64,000 bases of DNA, from contig JACRDB010000147.1 in assembly GCA_016218725.1 (NCBI GenBank), forward strand, positions 1 to 64,000, read 5' to 3'. The notes under the pieces were generated by a model that worked only from the letters and a program-made list of their open reading frames with translations, ran no database searches and was not told the DNA's origin. This DNA comes from Deltaproteobacteria bacterium (GTDB lineage Bacteria > Myxococcota_A > Polyangia > Polyangiales > Ga0077539). The position numbers were made by a program, and so were the translations under genes. This document shows positions 1-7,726 of this stretch, in pieces; position 1 is the stretch's first letter; every line of letters starts with the position of its first letter.

Positions 1-98
1 CTCCACCGCCCAACCCCGGCCTCCACCGCCCAACCCCGGCCTCCACTGCCCAATCCCGGCCTCCACCGCCCAACCCCGGCCTCCACCGCCCAACCCCA
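1..98. repeat. 20-bp tandem repeat, about five copies, cut by the window edge
   Basis: Five head-to-tail copies of the 20-mer CTCCACCGCCCAACCCCGGC are visible, the third with two changes and the last decaying at its end. The array starts at base 1 and so probably continues upstream. The unit is not a multiple of three, so it is unlikely to encode a clean in-frame protein repeat. It looks like a simple minisatellite between genes. No function can be read from it. Confidence 0.9.
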
Positions 99-275
99 GG
101 CGAAGTCCGAGCTCCACGGCGCCCTGGGGGATCGGTCCCGACGACACCGCAATGTGATGGCGCTTGACGCCTACGGGGCCGGGGGGTGAGGTCGCCGTGA
201 ATGGTTTATTTCGCGGCGATCCCAACGCTCGCGGCCCGGTGCAGCTCCCGCGCCGACATCACCGCGCGCCGGGGG

Positions 276-1487
276 TCACCCTCCCAGGACGGAGAACACC
301 AGCGCGGCGTTGTAGGCCGTGTGCACCAGCCACGGCGCGCTCAGCCCCCGGGTGCGCACCCGGAGCCAGCCGTTGGCCAGCGCCAGGAGCCCGATGGGCA
401 GGAGCCCCAGCCAGGCGCCCTCCAACTGCTGCGCATGCATCCCCACGAACACCGCCGCGCTGGCGACCACCCCCACCGGCGCCACCGCCCGCCCGAAGGC
501 CGCCTGGAGGGCCCCTCGGAAGTAGAGCTCCTCGGCCAACGGGGCCAGGAGGGCGGTGTACGCGATCACGTACCGGTTGGACACCAGCTCCAGGCTCCGC
601 GCCAGGGGGCTCTCGGACACGTCCCCGAGGCCCCGGGAGACCGCCCAGGCCACCGCGAGGAGCGCCCCGGCGACCACCACGAGCTCCACCCACGCCCGCC
701 GCGAGAGGGGACCGAAGCCCGGCAGCGGGTGCCCACCAGAAACCCCCGCGGCCCGAAGGAGAAGTACCGAGGCGGCGATGAGCACCCCATGCTGGACAAA
801 CACGCTCGCCAGGAGGCCCTGGGCCCCAAGACCCGCCCCCGCCGCCACGAGGTAACCCATGCCGTTGGACCCCAGGAGCGCCAGGAGGCTCCACCCCAGG
901 GACACCTTCACCCCCGTGGGCGCCAGCGTTGAGGGAGCCTCCCGCCGGCCGCCCGAGAGCACGGCGGCCAGGACCCCCGCCAGGAGCGCCGCCAGGGGCC
1001 AGAGGGTCCACGGCGAGAGCGCTCCCTCCGTGCGTACGTCCACCGTGAGCACGGTGGTCCGGGAGCCCTGCAGGAGCCACGCGCGGGTGGTCCCGGGCGC
1101 GCCCCGGACCACCGCCTCGGCGCAGCCCTCGGGGGGCGCAGCGAGCGCCACCAGCGGCACCGTACGCAACCCCCCGGTGGCCTCCAGTACCCGAAGCGCC
1201 ATGGCGGGGCTCGATGGCCCACAGCGGGTGACCCGGAGCCTCGCCCCCGCGGGGACCTGCACCCTCCCAAGGTCCAAGGCGCTCCGAGGGCCCTCCGAGA
1301 GCCACGCGGCGGTCCCAATGCCCTCGCGGTGGCGCCAGGACTCCAGGGCCTCCAGCCGCTGCGTCTCCACCGTGACCCCAAGCACCGAGGCCAGGAGACA
1401 CAGCGCCCCGAGGAGCCTATGGGTGCGCAAGGGGTGCACGCCCTCCGAGGCCGCCGTTGCCGAAGGGGTCTCCTCGCGATCTTCCAC
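276..1487 (-). CDS. CPBP family intramembrane protease (Abi/CAAX-type)
   Basis: The C-terminal half carries the three CPBP (CAAX protease and bacteriocin-processing) motifs in order: EELYFRG (EExxxR), FVGMH (FxxxH) and HTAYN (HxxxN). These line the intramembrane glutamic-type active site. Several hydrophobic helices span the second half. The first 150 or so residues form a probable periplasmic region after one N-terminal membrane segment (LLGALCLLASVLG). The frame is open to a GTG at 1583, but that start would leave almost no space to the divergent gene at 1591. I chose GTG 1487 (403 residues); GTG 1439 is another option. Substrate unknown. Family members act in prenyl-protein processing, bacteriocin immunity or regulated proteolysis. 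Confidence 0.82.
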   Translation of the reverse strand: MEDREETPSATAASEGVHPLRTHRLLGALCLLASVLGVTVETQRLEALESWRHREGIGTAAWLSEGPRSALDLGRVQVPAGARLRVTRCGPSSPAMALRVLEATGGLRTVPLVALAAPPEGCAEAVVRGAPGTTRAWLLQGSRTTVLTVDVRTEGALSPWTLWPLAALLAGVLAAVLSGGRREAPSTLAPTGVKVSLGWSLLALLGSNGMGYLVAAGAGLGAQGLLASVFVQHGVLIAASVLLLRAAGVSGGHPLPGFGPLSRRAWVELVVVAGALLAVAWAVSRGLGDVSESPLARSLELVSNRYVIAYTALLAPLAEELYFRGALQAAFGRAVAPVGVVASAAVFVGMHAQQLEGAWLGLLPIGLLALANGWLRVRTRGLSAPWLVHTAYNAALVFSVLGG

Positions 1488-1590
1488 GGCGCCGCTGGGA
1501 GCGTAGTGTCCTCCGGGCGCGCTGGCGTCAAGCGTCGGCTTGTCGGGTTGGAGGACAAGGCACCGCGGGCGCGGTAGACTCACCAGGGTC

Positions 1591-2337
1591 GTGGCGCTTC
1601 CTTCGGGTACGGTCCAACGCGAACTGGGGGTCCTGGCGCTCCTCGCGGGGCTCTGCGCCTACGGCCTTCCGCGCGTTCTGCTCCCGACCGGCGCCGCGCC
1701 GCGAGCCCCTCGCCGCGCCGCCGAGGTGACAGCCCCGGTGGAGGCTCCCGAGGACCCTCGCGCCGTGCCGCCCGGGGCGGTGGAAGCTCCGATGGTCGCG
1801 CACGGTGTGGGACCCGCCGGGGACGCCCCCGAGGGCCGAGGGCCGGTCCATGCCGTGGGCGGCGCTCCTCCGGGCGCTCCGGTGCTGGCCCAGCGTGGGA
1901 TGCCCCGCCGGGTGGTGCCGGCGCCCCAGGCCGTGGACGAGGTGCTCCACCGCACGGGAGACCGCTGGGTGGTGGACCTGCGGCGCCTGGGAGAGCCCCG
2001 GGCTGCCTTGTCCGGCGCGAGGCTCGCGCCCGTGGCGGACCCTGCGGGCGGTGAAGACGCCCCGGGGCGGGGCTTCGTGGTGAGCGCCATGGACCGCCGG
2101 GGGCTCCTGGCCCGCGCGGGCATCCGTCCGGGGGACGTGCTGGTGGAGGTCAACGGCGCCCCCACGCTCACCCCCGACCAGGCCCTGGACGCCTGGAGCC
2201 GTAATCAGCATGGGCGATCCTTCGCCTTTCGATTTCAGCGCGGTGGGAGCGGGTACACCGTCCGGGTGGAGGTGCTCAACGCCCCGCCGGAGCGTCCGCC
2301 GCTGGGCCTGGCGGCGGCCGGGAGCCGTGGGTCGTGA
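1591..2337 (+). CDS. GspC-like PDZ-domain membrane protein
   Basis: 248 residues from GTG 1591. One N-terminal membrane segment (LGVLALLAGLCAYGLPRVLL) is followed by a long Pro/Ala-rich linker and then a C-terminal PDZ-like domain containing RAGIRPGDVLVEVNG. This resembles GspC of type II secretion (inner-membrane anchor, HR linker, PDZ), but no other gsp gene is present here, so the role is unproven. The frame also opens upstream at 1540; GTG 1591 puts the membrane segment near the N terminus and avoids overlap with the divergent protease gene. It overlaps the start of the next gene by 11 bp if that gene starts at 2327. Confidence 0.7.
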   Translation: MALPSGTVQRELGVLALLAGLCAYGLPRVLLPTGAAPRAPRRAAEVTAPVEAPEDPRAVPPGAVEAPMVAHGVGPAGDAPEGRGPVHAVGGAPPGAPVLAQRGMPRRVVPAPQAVDEVLHRTGDRWVVDLRRLGEPRAALSGARLAPVADPAGGEDAPGRGFVVSAMDRRGLLARAGIRPGDVLVEVNGAPTLTPDQALDAWSRNQHGRSFAFRFQRGGSGYTVRVEVLNAPPERPPLGLAAAGSRGS

Positions 2338-3247
2338 GCCGTTGAAGCGCGCCTGCGGGCTCCTCGCGGCGTGGCTTCTCCGTGGCTCCGTGGCGCTCGC
2401 CCAGGTGGACGCGGGCGCCAGCGACACGGAGACCCCGTCGGCTCCCCTGGTCCCGCCCACCGACGCGGGCGTGCTCCCCACCACGGACACCCCCGAGGCC
2501 CCGCCACCCGACGAGGAGCCCTCCCCCGAGGAGATCACCGCGGCCGACGAGGCCCTGGGCCCCGACGCCGAACCCCCGGACCCCATCGCCACCGAGGCGC
2601 TTCGTACGGGCTCCACCGAAGGCCCGGCGCTGCCGACGTCCCCGCGCATCGCCGTGGAAATCGCGGCTCTCTCGGATCGGGCGTGCCTCCGGGCGCTCGC
2701 GCGGGCGAGGGTGCCCTTTACCCGCATCCGGGCGGGCGTCCCTGGCATCGTGACGCCGGTGAGGGTCACCGGCCCCATCCGAGGGGTGCGCTATGTGGCC
2801 TCCGGGACCCGGGGCGTGGGCGAAGTGATGGACTGCCGCCTCGGGGTGGCCCTGGCGCGCTTCTCGACCCTCCTACGGAGGCTCCGGGTCCGGGAGGTGC
2901 GGCACTACTCCATCTTCCGTCCGGCGTCCGCCGCCCAGGTGGCGCGCAGGCCCGTGCAGATCCGTCACGCCGGGGGCCTCGCCGTGGACGCGGCGACCTT
3001 TGTCCGGGACGACGGCGTGCGCTTCGAGGTCCTGCGGGACTACCACGGACGCCGGCGCCGAGCGCCCTGCGGGCCCTCGGCCCGGGTGCCCACGCTCCCC
3101 GCCGCGCGCTTCCTCCGTACCGTGGAGTGCGAAGCGGCCAGGAGGGGGTACTTCAACGTGATCCTGGGGCCCACCCACAACCGCGAGCACCGAAACCACT
3201 TCCACCTGGAGGTCACCCGGGGGGTGTCCTGGCTCTTCGTACGCTGA
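2327..3247 (+). CDS. secreted extensin-like C-terminal domain protein
   Basis: 306 residues from GTG 2327 (TTG 2342 would give a tighter signal peptide). The N terminus is a signal sequence ending near SVALAQ, followed by an acidic Pro/Asp/Glu-rich linker of about 100 residues. The C-terminal 170 residues match the extensin-like C-terminal domain: HAGGLAVDAATF, CEAARRGYFNVILGP and HRNHFHLEV. The spaced His and Asp residues suggest a metal-dependent LAS-type (VanY-like) peptidase fold acting on cell wall. It follows the PDZ gene with overlap and is probably co-transcribed. The exact substrate is unknown. Confidence 0.75.
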   Translation: MGREPLKRACGLLAAWLLRGSVALAQVDAGASDTETPSAPLVPPTDAGVLPTTDTPEAPPPDEEPSPEEITAADEALGPDAEPPDPIATEALRTGSTEGPALPTSPRIAVEIAALSDRACLRALARARVPFTRIRAGVPGIVTPVRVTGPIRGVRYVASGTRGVGEVMDCRLGVALARFSTLLRRLRVREVRHYSIFRPASAAQVARRPVQIRHAGGLAVDAATFVRDDGVRFEVLRDYHGRRRRAPCGPSARVPTLPAARFLRTVECEAARRGYFNVILGPTHNREHRNHFHLEVTRGVSWLFVR

Positions 3248-3509
3248 TCGCTCGAAAATGGGCGGTGGGACAGCCCTCCCGCGACCGGTAGTGGGACAAT
3301 TTGCCATACCCTGCTGCCCTGAAGCGTGCGTTCCGGGGAAGATTGCCCTGGTGGACACCCCCTCGGAGGGCTGAAGCGCGCGTGGTGGGGGTGTGGGGCA
3401 CCCGCTGGCCGGGAAAAAAATAGTGACCCCGCAACCACCCTGCTGCTCGACGCGATCACCTCCCCGCGTCGGAGAGAACCGTCGACGCGCGAACCTGAGG
3501 AGGTCCGCC
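3248..3509. other. 262-bp non-coding gap with two GTGGGACA direct repeats
   Basis: No gene is supported here. The segment contains GTGGGACA twice (near 3265 and 3291), the second as GGGACAATTTGCC, and a short A7 run near 3414, which is AT-rich against the surroundings. The 11-mer GGGACAATTTG recurs (on the minus strand) within the palindrome at 22434. It could hold the promoter and leader of the downstream gene or be the scar of a lost mobile element. Neither can be decided from the sequence alone. Confidence 0.4.
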
Positions 3510-4352
3510 ATGAAGACCAAGACCAGTGTGGTGTCCATCGAGAAGAATCGGAGCGAGAGGGAACAGTGTGAGAGGGAGGGTGGCGACGACGCCTGGAGCG
3601 CCGCCTACCACCACTACGCGACGCGGGTCGCCAGGGAGGGGAGCGGGCCCGTTCCGCCTGCGGCGGGCAAGCCGAAGGTGGTCCTGGCCAACGTCTCGGC
3701 GAGCTTCGCAAACCTGGGGCACACCCGGGACGAGCTGGCCGAGAAGCTGCCGGACGCCCCCGTGGACGAGGTGTTCGAGCTCCCGGCGCTGGCCCGGGCC
3801 TACGCCATGGCTTGCCAGCGGGTGACGTCCAGGGCCTCCGATGGCGAGCACATCCGTCGGCGGCAGCGGATGATGCCGCTCCGGGAGGCGTTCCTGGGCA
3901 TGGCCGAGCTGCTCGCGGCCCGGGGCGCCCTCGACCGCGCCCAGGTGGCGTCGCTGCGTTCGGATACCGGGATGTACGCGCTGGCGCAGTCGGGCCTCGG
4001 GCTCGCCAACCTCTACCAGGAGCACTGGGACCAGCTCCGGGGGCTGCACCCCTACACCGCGGAGGAGCTGGCCGCCTTGAGGGAAGACAGCGTGTGGCTC
4101 CTGGACCACACCTCCCCGAAAGGGACCACCCGCGCGCCGAAGGCGCCCGACGAGGCCAGGCTCGTGCGGGACCGCATCTACGCGATGATCCGGGAGCGCT
4201 ACGACTGGCTCCAGCGCATCGGGACCTGGCTTCACGGTCCGAGCGCGGGGGAGAAGATCCCGAAGCTCCTGTACCGGCCCCCGGTCAAGGCCACGGCCCA
4301 GGGCAAGGACCCCAGCGCGGGGGTCACTCCGAAGCTCTACCTGCCTGCGTGA
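3510..4352 (+). CDS. hypothetical cytosolic protein, 280 residues
   Basis: Not recognised. ATG 3510 has an excellent ribosome-binding site (GAGGAGG about 7 bases upstream), which is unusual for this window and suggests high expression. The protein has no signal peptide or membrane helix. It starts with a charged stretch rich in Glu/Arg, then a mostly helical body, and ends in a basic Pro/Lys/Gly-rich tail. The gene stands alone between non-coding gaps. Base composition matches the neighbours, so there is no sign of recent transfer. It could be a lineage-specific family of myxobacteria. Confidence 0.75.
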   Translation: MKTKTSVVSIEKNRSEREQCEREGGDDAWSAAYHHYATRVAREGSGPVPPAAGKPKVVLANVSASFANLGHTRDELAEKLPDAPVDEVFELPALARAYAMACQRVTSRASDGEHIRRRQRMMPLREAFLGMAELLAARGALDRAQVASLRSDTGMYALAQSGLGLANLYQEHWDQLRGLHPYTAEELAALREDSVWLLDHTSPKGTTRAPKAPDEARLVRDRIYAMIRERYDWLQRIGTWLHGPSAGEKIPKLLYRPPVKATAQGKDPSAGVTPKLYLPA

Positions 4353-4416
4353 CACCCCCCACCGGGGCGTCCTTCACCCTGCGGAGCGTCACCGTTTGTG
4401 CGATGCTCCGCGCCCG

Positions 4417-4809
4417 ATGCGAATCCTCCACACAATGTTGCGCGTAGGTGACCTTGAGCGGTCCCTGGCGTTCTACACGGGCGTGCTCGGGATGACCCTC
4501 CTGCGCCGCAAGGACTACCCCGAGGGGCGGTTCACCCTGGCCTTCGTGGGCTACGGCCCCGAGGAGAGCGCGGCGGTCCTGGAGCTTACCCATAACTGGG
4601 ACACGGACCGCTACGACCTCGGGGCGGGCTACGGGCACGTGGCCATCGCGGTGGACGACGCCTACGCGGCCTGCGCGAAGGTGACCGAGCTCGGCGGCAA
4701 GGTCACCCGCCCCGCGGGCCCGATGAAGTTCAGCGCCACGGTGATCGCCTTCGTCGAGGACCCCGATGGGTACAAGATCGAGTTCATCCAGCGCAAGACC
4801 GCGGGCTGA
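4417..4809 (+). CDS. gloA: lactoylglutathione lyase (glyoxalase I)
   Basis: 130 residues from ATG 4417, starting MRILHTMLRVGDLERSL and closely matching the Escherichia coli GloA pattern throughout (LAFVGYGPEE, ELTHNWDTDRYD, AYGH-type GYGHVAIAVDD, VEDPDGYKIEFIQ). The metal ligands expected for the family, His near 5, Glu in VLELT, His in GYGHVA and Glu in KIEFI, are all present. The short length fits the nickel-dependent class. It isomerises the methylglyoxal-glutathione hemithioacetal to S-lactoylglutathione in the cytosol. No gloB is adjacent. Confidence 0.95.
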   Translation: MRILHTMLRVGDLERSLAFYTGVLGMTLLRRKDYPEGRFTLAFVGYGPEESAAVLELTHNWDTDRYDLGAGYGHVAIAVDDAYAACAKVTELGGKVTRPAGPMKFSATVIAFVEDPDGYKIEFIQRKTAG

Positions 4810-4846
4810 GCGGGCGCCCTCGGCGCCCTCGGCGCTGGCGGCGTCC

Positions 4847-5458
4847 GTGGGCGTGGCGCTGGCGCTGGTGGTCGCGTGTGCGAGCGCGTCGCGGCCTCGG
4901 AGGCCCTCGCGGGCGCTGGGCTTCCCTTCCGCGTGCGCGCGCGCCGGGGCGCTGCATTTCACGGCCCTGGGGGCGATGCCCGCGGCGCGCGTCGAGGCCC
5001 TGGCCGCGCGCTACCGCCGGGCGTACCGGGTGCCCGTGACGGTGCTCCCGCCGGTGCCCGCGGCCGCCGAGGCCTTCGATCGAGCGCGCGGCCAGTACGA
5101 AGCGAGCGCCCTCCTCGCCGCGGTGGAGCGCGCCCACGCGGCCACGCTGAGCGACCCGTCGGCCCGGGTGCTGGCGGTGGCGACGGAGGACCAGTACATC
5201 GCCACGCGGCGTTGGCGCTACGCCTTCGCGGCCTACGGCGAGCGCGTGGCGGTGGTGTCCACCGCGCGCATGGACCCTGCGTTCTACGGTGACCAGGCGG
5301 ACCGCGGGCTGGTGGACGCGCGCCTGCACCGCATGGTCACCCGGGTCCTCGCGGGGATCTACTGCGGCCTGCCTCGCCGGGGAGCCCCGGACAGCGTGCT
5401 GCGCCCTGAGGTGCTCAGCCTCGACGACCTCGACGTCATCGATGAGAGCGTATGGTGA
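4847..5458 (+). CDS. archaemetzincin-like lipoprotein lacking the zinc motif
   Basis: 203 residues from GTG 4847, giving a lipoprotein signal with lipobox LVVAC; an ATG at 4766 inside gloA is an alternative. The body follows the archaemetzincin pattern: VTVLPPVP, FDRARGQYEASALL, VLAVATEDQYIA and VAVVSTARM. Where the family has HExxHxxGxxH followed by a CxxM-type motif, this protein reads RLHRMVTRVLAGIYCGLPRR, with no HExxH. It is therefore probably catalytically dead or repurposed as a surface-anchored binding protein. Its stop codon lies only a base or two from the convergent trmB stop at 5460. Confidence 0.6.
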   Translation: MGVALALVVACASASRPRRPSRALGFPSACARAGALHFTALGAMPAARVEALAARYRRAYRVPVTVLPPVPAAAEAFDRARGQYEASALLAAVERAHAATLSDPSARVLAVATEDQYIATRRWRYAFAAYGERVAVVSTARMDPAFYGDQADRGLVDARLHRMVTRVLAGIYCGLPRRGAPDSVLRPEVLSLDDLDVIDESVW

Positions 5459-5459
5459 G

Positions 5460-6071
5460 TCACCGCCGACGGTACAAGAGCCGGTAGATCGGCAGGCCGT
5501 CGGTGAGGGCCCGCGCCTCCCGGTTCGACCGGTGCGGGGCGAAGGGGCTCTCGCCCACATAGACCCCGTCCCCCGCGGTGTTTACGAACGCACCCACCGC
5601 GTCGAAGCGCGCCCGGTACTCCTCCGCGCGGCTGTCCACGTCGGTCTGGACAAACACCTCCCCGCCGGGCTCCACCAGCCGCGCGAGCTCCAGCACCAGC
5701 GCGTCCTGCACCACCAGGCGCTTGCTGTGCCGCTTCTTCCACCACGGGTCCGGGAAGTGTATCGCCACCCGGCGGAAGGCCCCGTCCGGGCGCAGCCTCG
5801 GCAGCACCTCCCCCGCGTCCTCTGCGAAGCACCGGGCGTTGCCGAGGCCTCGGGCCCGCAGGCGCGTGTCCAGAAGGTGCGCGTACTTCCTGCGTACCTC
5901 CAGCGCCAGCACCGCCCACCCGGGCTCCGCCGCCGCGAGGGACACGGTGAACTGCCCCCGGCCCGAGCCGATCTCCAACACCCGGGGCAAGGCCCCCGGG
6001 AGGACCTGGCCAAGGTCCACCTCGGGAAGCAACGGGAGCCTTGCGGCGTTCGCGTAGGGGTTCGGCGCCAT
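5460..6071 (-). CDS. trmB: tRNA (guanine-N7-)-methyltransferase
   Basis: 203 residues starting at ATG 6071. The SAM-binding motif VLEIGSGRGQF sits near residue 31 and the family signature IHFPDPWWKKRHSKRL near residue 105, followed by a TD motif (FVQTDVDSRAEEY). These are diagnostic for TrmB, which makes m7G46 in tRNA variable loops. The length is normal for a monomeric bacterial enzyme with a short N terminus. It is divergent from lnt with a 59-bp gap and converges on the archaemetzincin-like gene. Confidence 0.95.
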   Translation of the reverse strand: MAPNPYANAARLPLLPEVDLGQVLPGALPRVLEIGSGRGQFTVSLAAAEPGWAVLALEVRRKYAHLLDTRLRARGLGNARCFAEDAGEVLPRLRPDGAFRRVAIHFPDPWWKKRHSKRLVVQDALVLELARLVEPGGEVFVQTDVDSRAEEYRARFDAVGAFVNTAGDGVYVGESPFAPHRSNREARALTDGLPIYRLLYRRR

Positions 6072-6130
6072 CGGTCGGGTCGCGTGTGCCCGCCGTGCTA
6101 CCGTCCCCCGCCCCCCGAAGCAACACCCCC

Positions 6131-7726
6131 ATGAGCTCCACGCCCGTCGCCCCCCCCGTGGCCCCCCCCGTGGCCCCCCCCGTGGCCCCCCCCGACTCCG
6201 CCGTTCGCTGGATCCCCTCGCGCCGTCAGGGCCTCGCCCTGGCGGTCCTCGCGGGGGTGCTGTACTTCCTCGGCTTCGCGGGCTTCGAGGTCTGGCCCTT
6301 CGCGTTTGTCTCGCAGGTGCCCTTCCTCCTGGCCCTGCGCGGTCGCCAGGGCTGGAGCGCCTTCCGCCTCGGGTGGCTCACGGGCACCGTCTTCGTCGGC
6401 GGTGGCTTCTTCTGGATCGCCGGGATGCTCAAGACCTTCTCGGGCTTCCCCCTCCCCTTGTGTGTCCTCCTGGCGGCCATCCTCTGGGCGGCCCAGGGGC
6501 TGCAACACGGCGCCTTCGCGTGGCTCGTGGCCCGCGCCGACGCCCGCGGGTGGCCCCGGCTCCTCACGGTCCCCGCCGCCCTGGCCGCCACGGAGCTCGC
6601 CTTCCCGGTGCTCTTCCCGTGGTACACCGCCAACTCCCTGCACCGGTTGCCGGTGCTCTTCCAGACCGCGGACCTCGGCGGGACCATTCTTGTCTCCATG
6701 GCCCTGGCGCTCGGCTGGGCCGCCCTCGATGACGTCCTCTCCAGGTACCTCGCCGACCGCCGCGGGCTCCGCGGGCAGCTCCGGGCGCTGCGGTACCCGC
6801 TGGCCTTCTGGGCCTTCGCCATCCCGTATGGCCTCTGGCGGATAAGCGCCATCGACCGCGACCCGGGGGCCCCGCTGCGCGTCGGGATCGTGCAGCAGAA
6901 CCTAGGCCTCCAGGAGAAGCGCACGGACCCCAACCTCGCCCTGGAGCGCCACCTGGAGGCCTCCCGCGCCCTGGAGCGCGACGGCGTAGACCTCATCGTC
7001 TGGAGCGAGAGCGCCCTGGCGTTCCGCATCCCCGAGGGCCTGGAGAACATTCGTACGTACATCCCCGAGTGGGACCTGCGTACGGCCACCCTCTTCGGCG
7101 CCCTGCGCGTGGAGGAACCCCCGGGGGAGCACCGACGGCTCTTCAACACGGCCTTCGTGACGGACGCCACGGGCCGCCTCCGGGGCCGCTACGACAAGGT
7201 CTACCTCCTCGCCTTCGGGGAGTACCTCCCCTTCGGAGACTGGTTCCCCGGGCTCTATGACCTCTCGCCCAACAGCGGGCGCTTCACCCGGGGGAGCACC
7301 CTCGACGCGCTGCCCATCCCCGGCGGCCACGTCGCCCCGCTGATCTGCTACGAAGACATCCTCCCGCGCTTCGTCAGCAGGTTTCAGCGCGAGGCCCGGC
7401 CCACCCCGAACATCCTCGCGGTGATCCTGAACGACGCCTGGTTCGGCGACAGCGCCGAGCCCTGGATCCACGACGCCCTGGCGAAGTTCCGCGCCGTGGA
7501 GCACCGCCGGGACCTCCTCCGCGCCGCCAACTCCGGCGTGTCGTCCATCATCGACGCCGCCGGCAGGGAGACCGCCCACTCGGGGACCTTCACCCGCGAG
7601 ACCGTCCGTGGTGTGGCCCACCTGCGCGAGGGGCGCACCGTGTACGGCGTCGTCGGTGACCTCCCGGCCATGGTGGCCCTGGCCTTCTCCGTCGCCGCCG
7701 CGTTCCGCCGCAGGCGCCAGGCCTAG
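6131..7726 (+). CDS. lnt: apolipoprotein N-acyltransferase
   Basis: 531 residues from ATG 6131. An N-terminal APPV repeat precedes several membrane helices, then a periplasmic nitrilase domain with the catalytic triad in context: Glu in SESALAF, Lys in RYDKVYLLAFGEYLPF and Cys in PLICYEDILP. Lnt N-acylates diacylglyceryl lipoproteins in the inner membrane, which fits the many lipoproteins encoded nearby; lgt lies 10 kb away. The start codon is followed by four units containing C8 tracts (see the repeat entry), which could slip. Its stop codon is shared, on the other strand, with the convergent gene. Confidence 0.95.
   Translation: MSSTPVAPPVAPPVAPPVAPPDSAVRWIPSRRQGLALAVLAGVLYFLGFAGFEVWPFAFVSQVPFLLALRGRQGWSAFRLGWLTGTVFVGGGFFWIAGMLKTFSGFPLPLCVLLAAILWAAQGLQHGAFAWLVARADARGWPRLLTVPAALAATELAFPVLFPWYTANSLHRLPVLFQTADLGGTILVSMALALGWAALDDVLSRYLADRRGLRGQLRALRYPLAFWAFAIPYGLWRISAIDRDPGAPLRVGIVQQNLGLQEKRTDPNLALERHLEASRALERDGVDLIVWSESALAFRIPEGLENIRTYIPEWDLRTATLFGALRVEEPPGEHRRLFNTAFVTDATGRLRGRYDKVYLLAFGEYLPFGDWFPGLYDLSPNSGRFTRGSTLDALPIPGGHVAPLICYEDILPRFVSRFQREARPTPNILAVILNDAWFGDSAEPWIHDALAKFRAVEHRRDLLRAANSGVSSIIDAAGRETAHSGTFTRETVRGVAHLREGRTVYGVVGDLPAMVALAFSVAAAFRRRRQA
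6146..6193 (+). repeat. 12-bp repeat with C8 tracts inside the lnt 5' end
   Basis: Four 12-bp units of the form GTGGCCCCCCCC lie in tandem (the first reads GTCG). They encode the repeated VAPP tetrapeptide just after the lnt start. Unit number changes keep the frame, but each unit holds a run of eight C, a classic target for slipped-strand frameshifting. Confidence 0.9.

Noticed and set aside
3248..3509. Remnant of an insertion sequence end (TGGGACAATTTGCC)
   Set aside because: No partner inverted repeat, target duplication or transposase fragment is visible; kept only as a low-confidence note.
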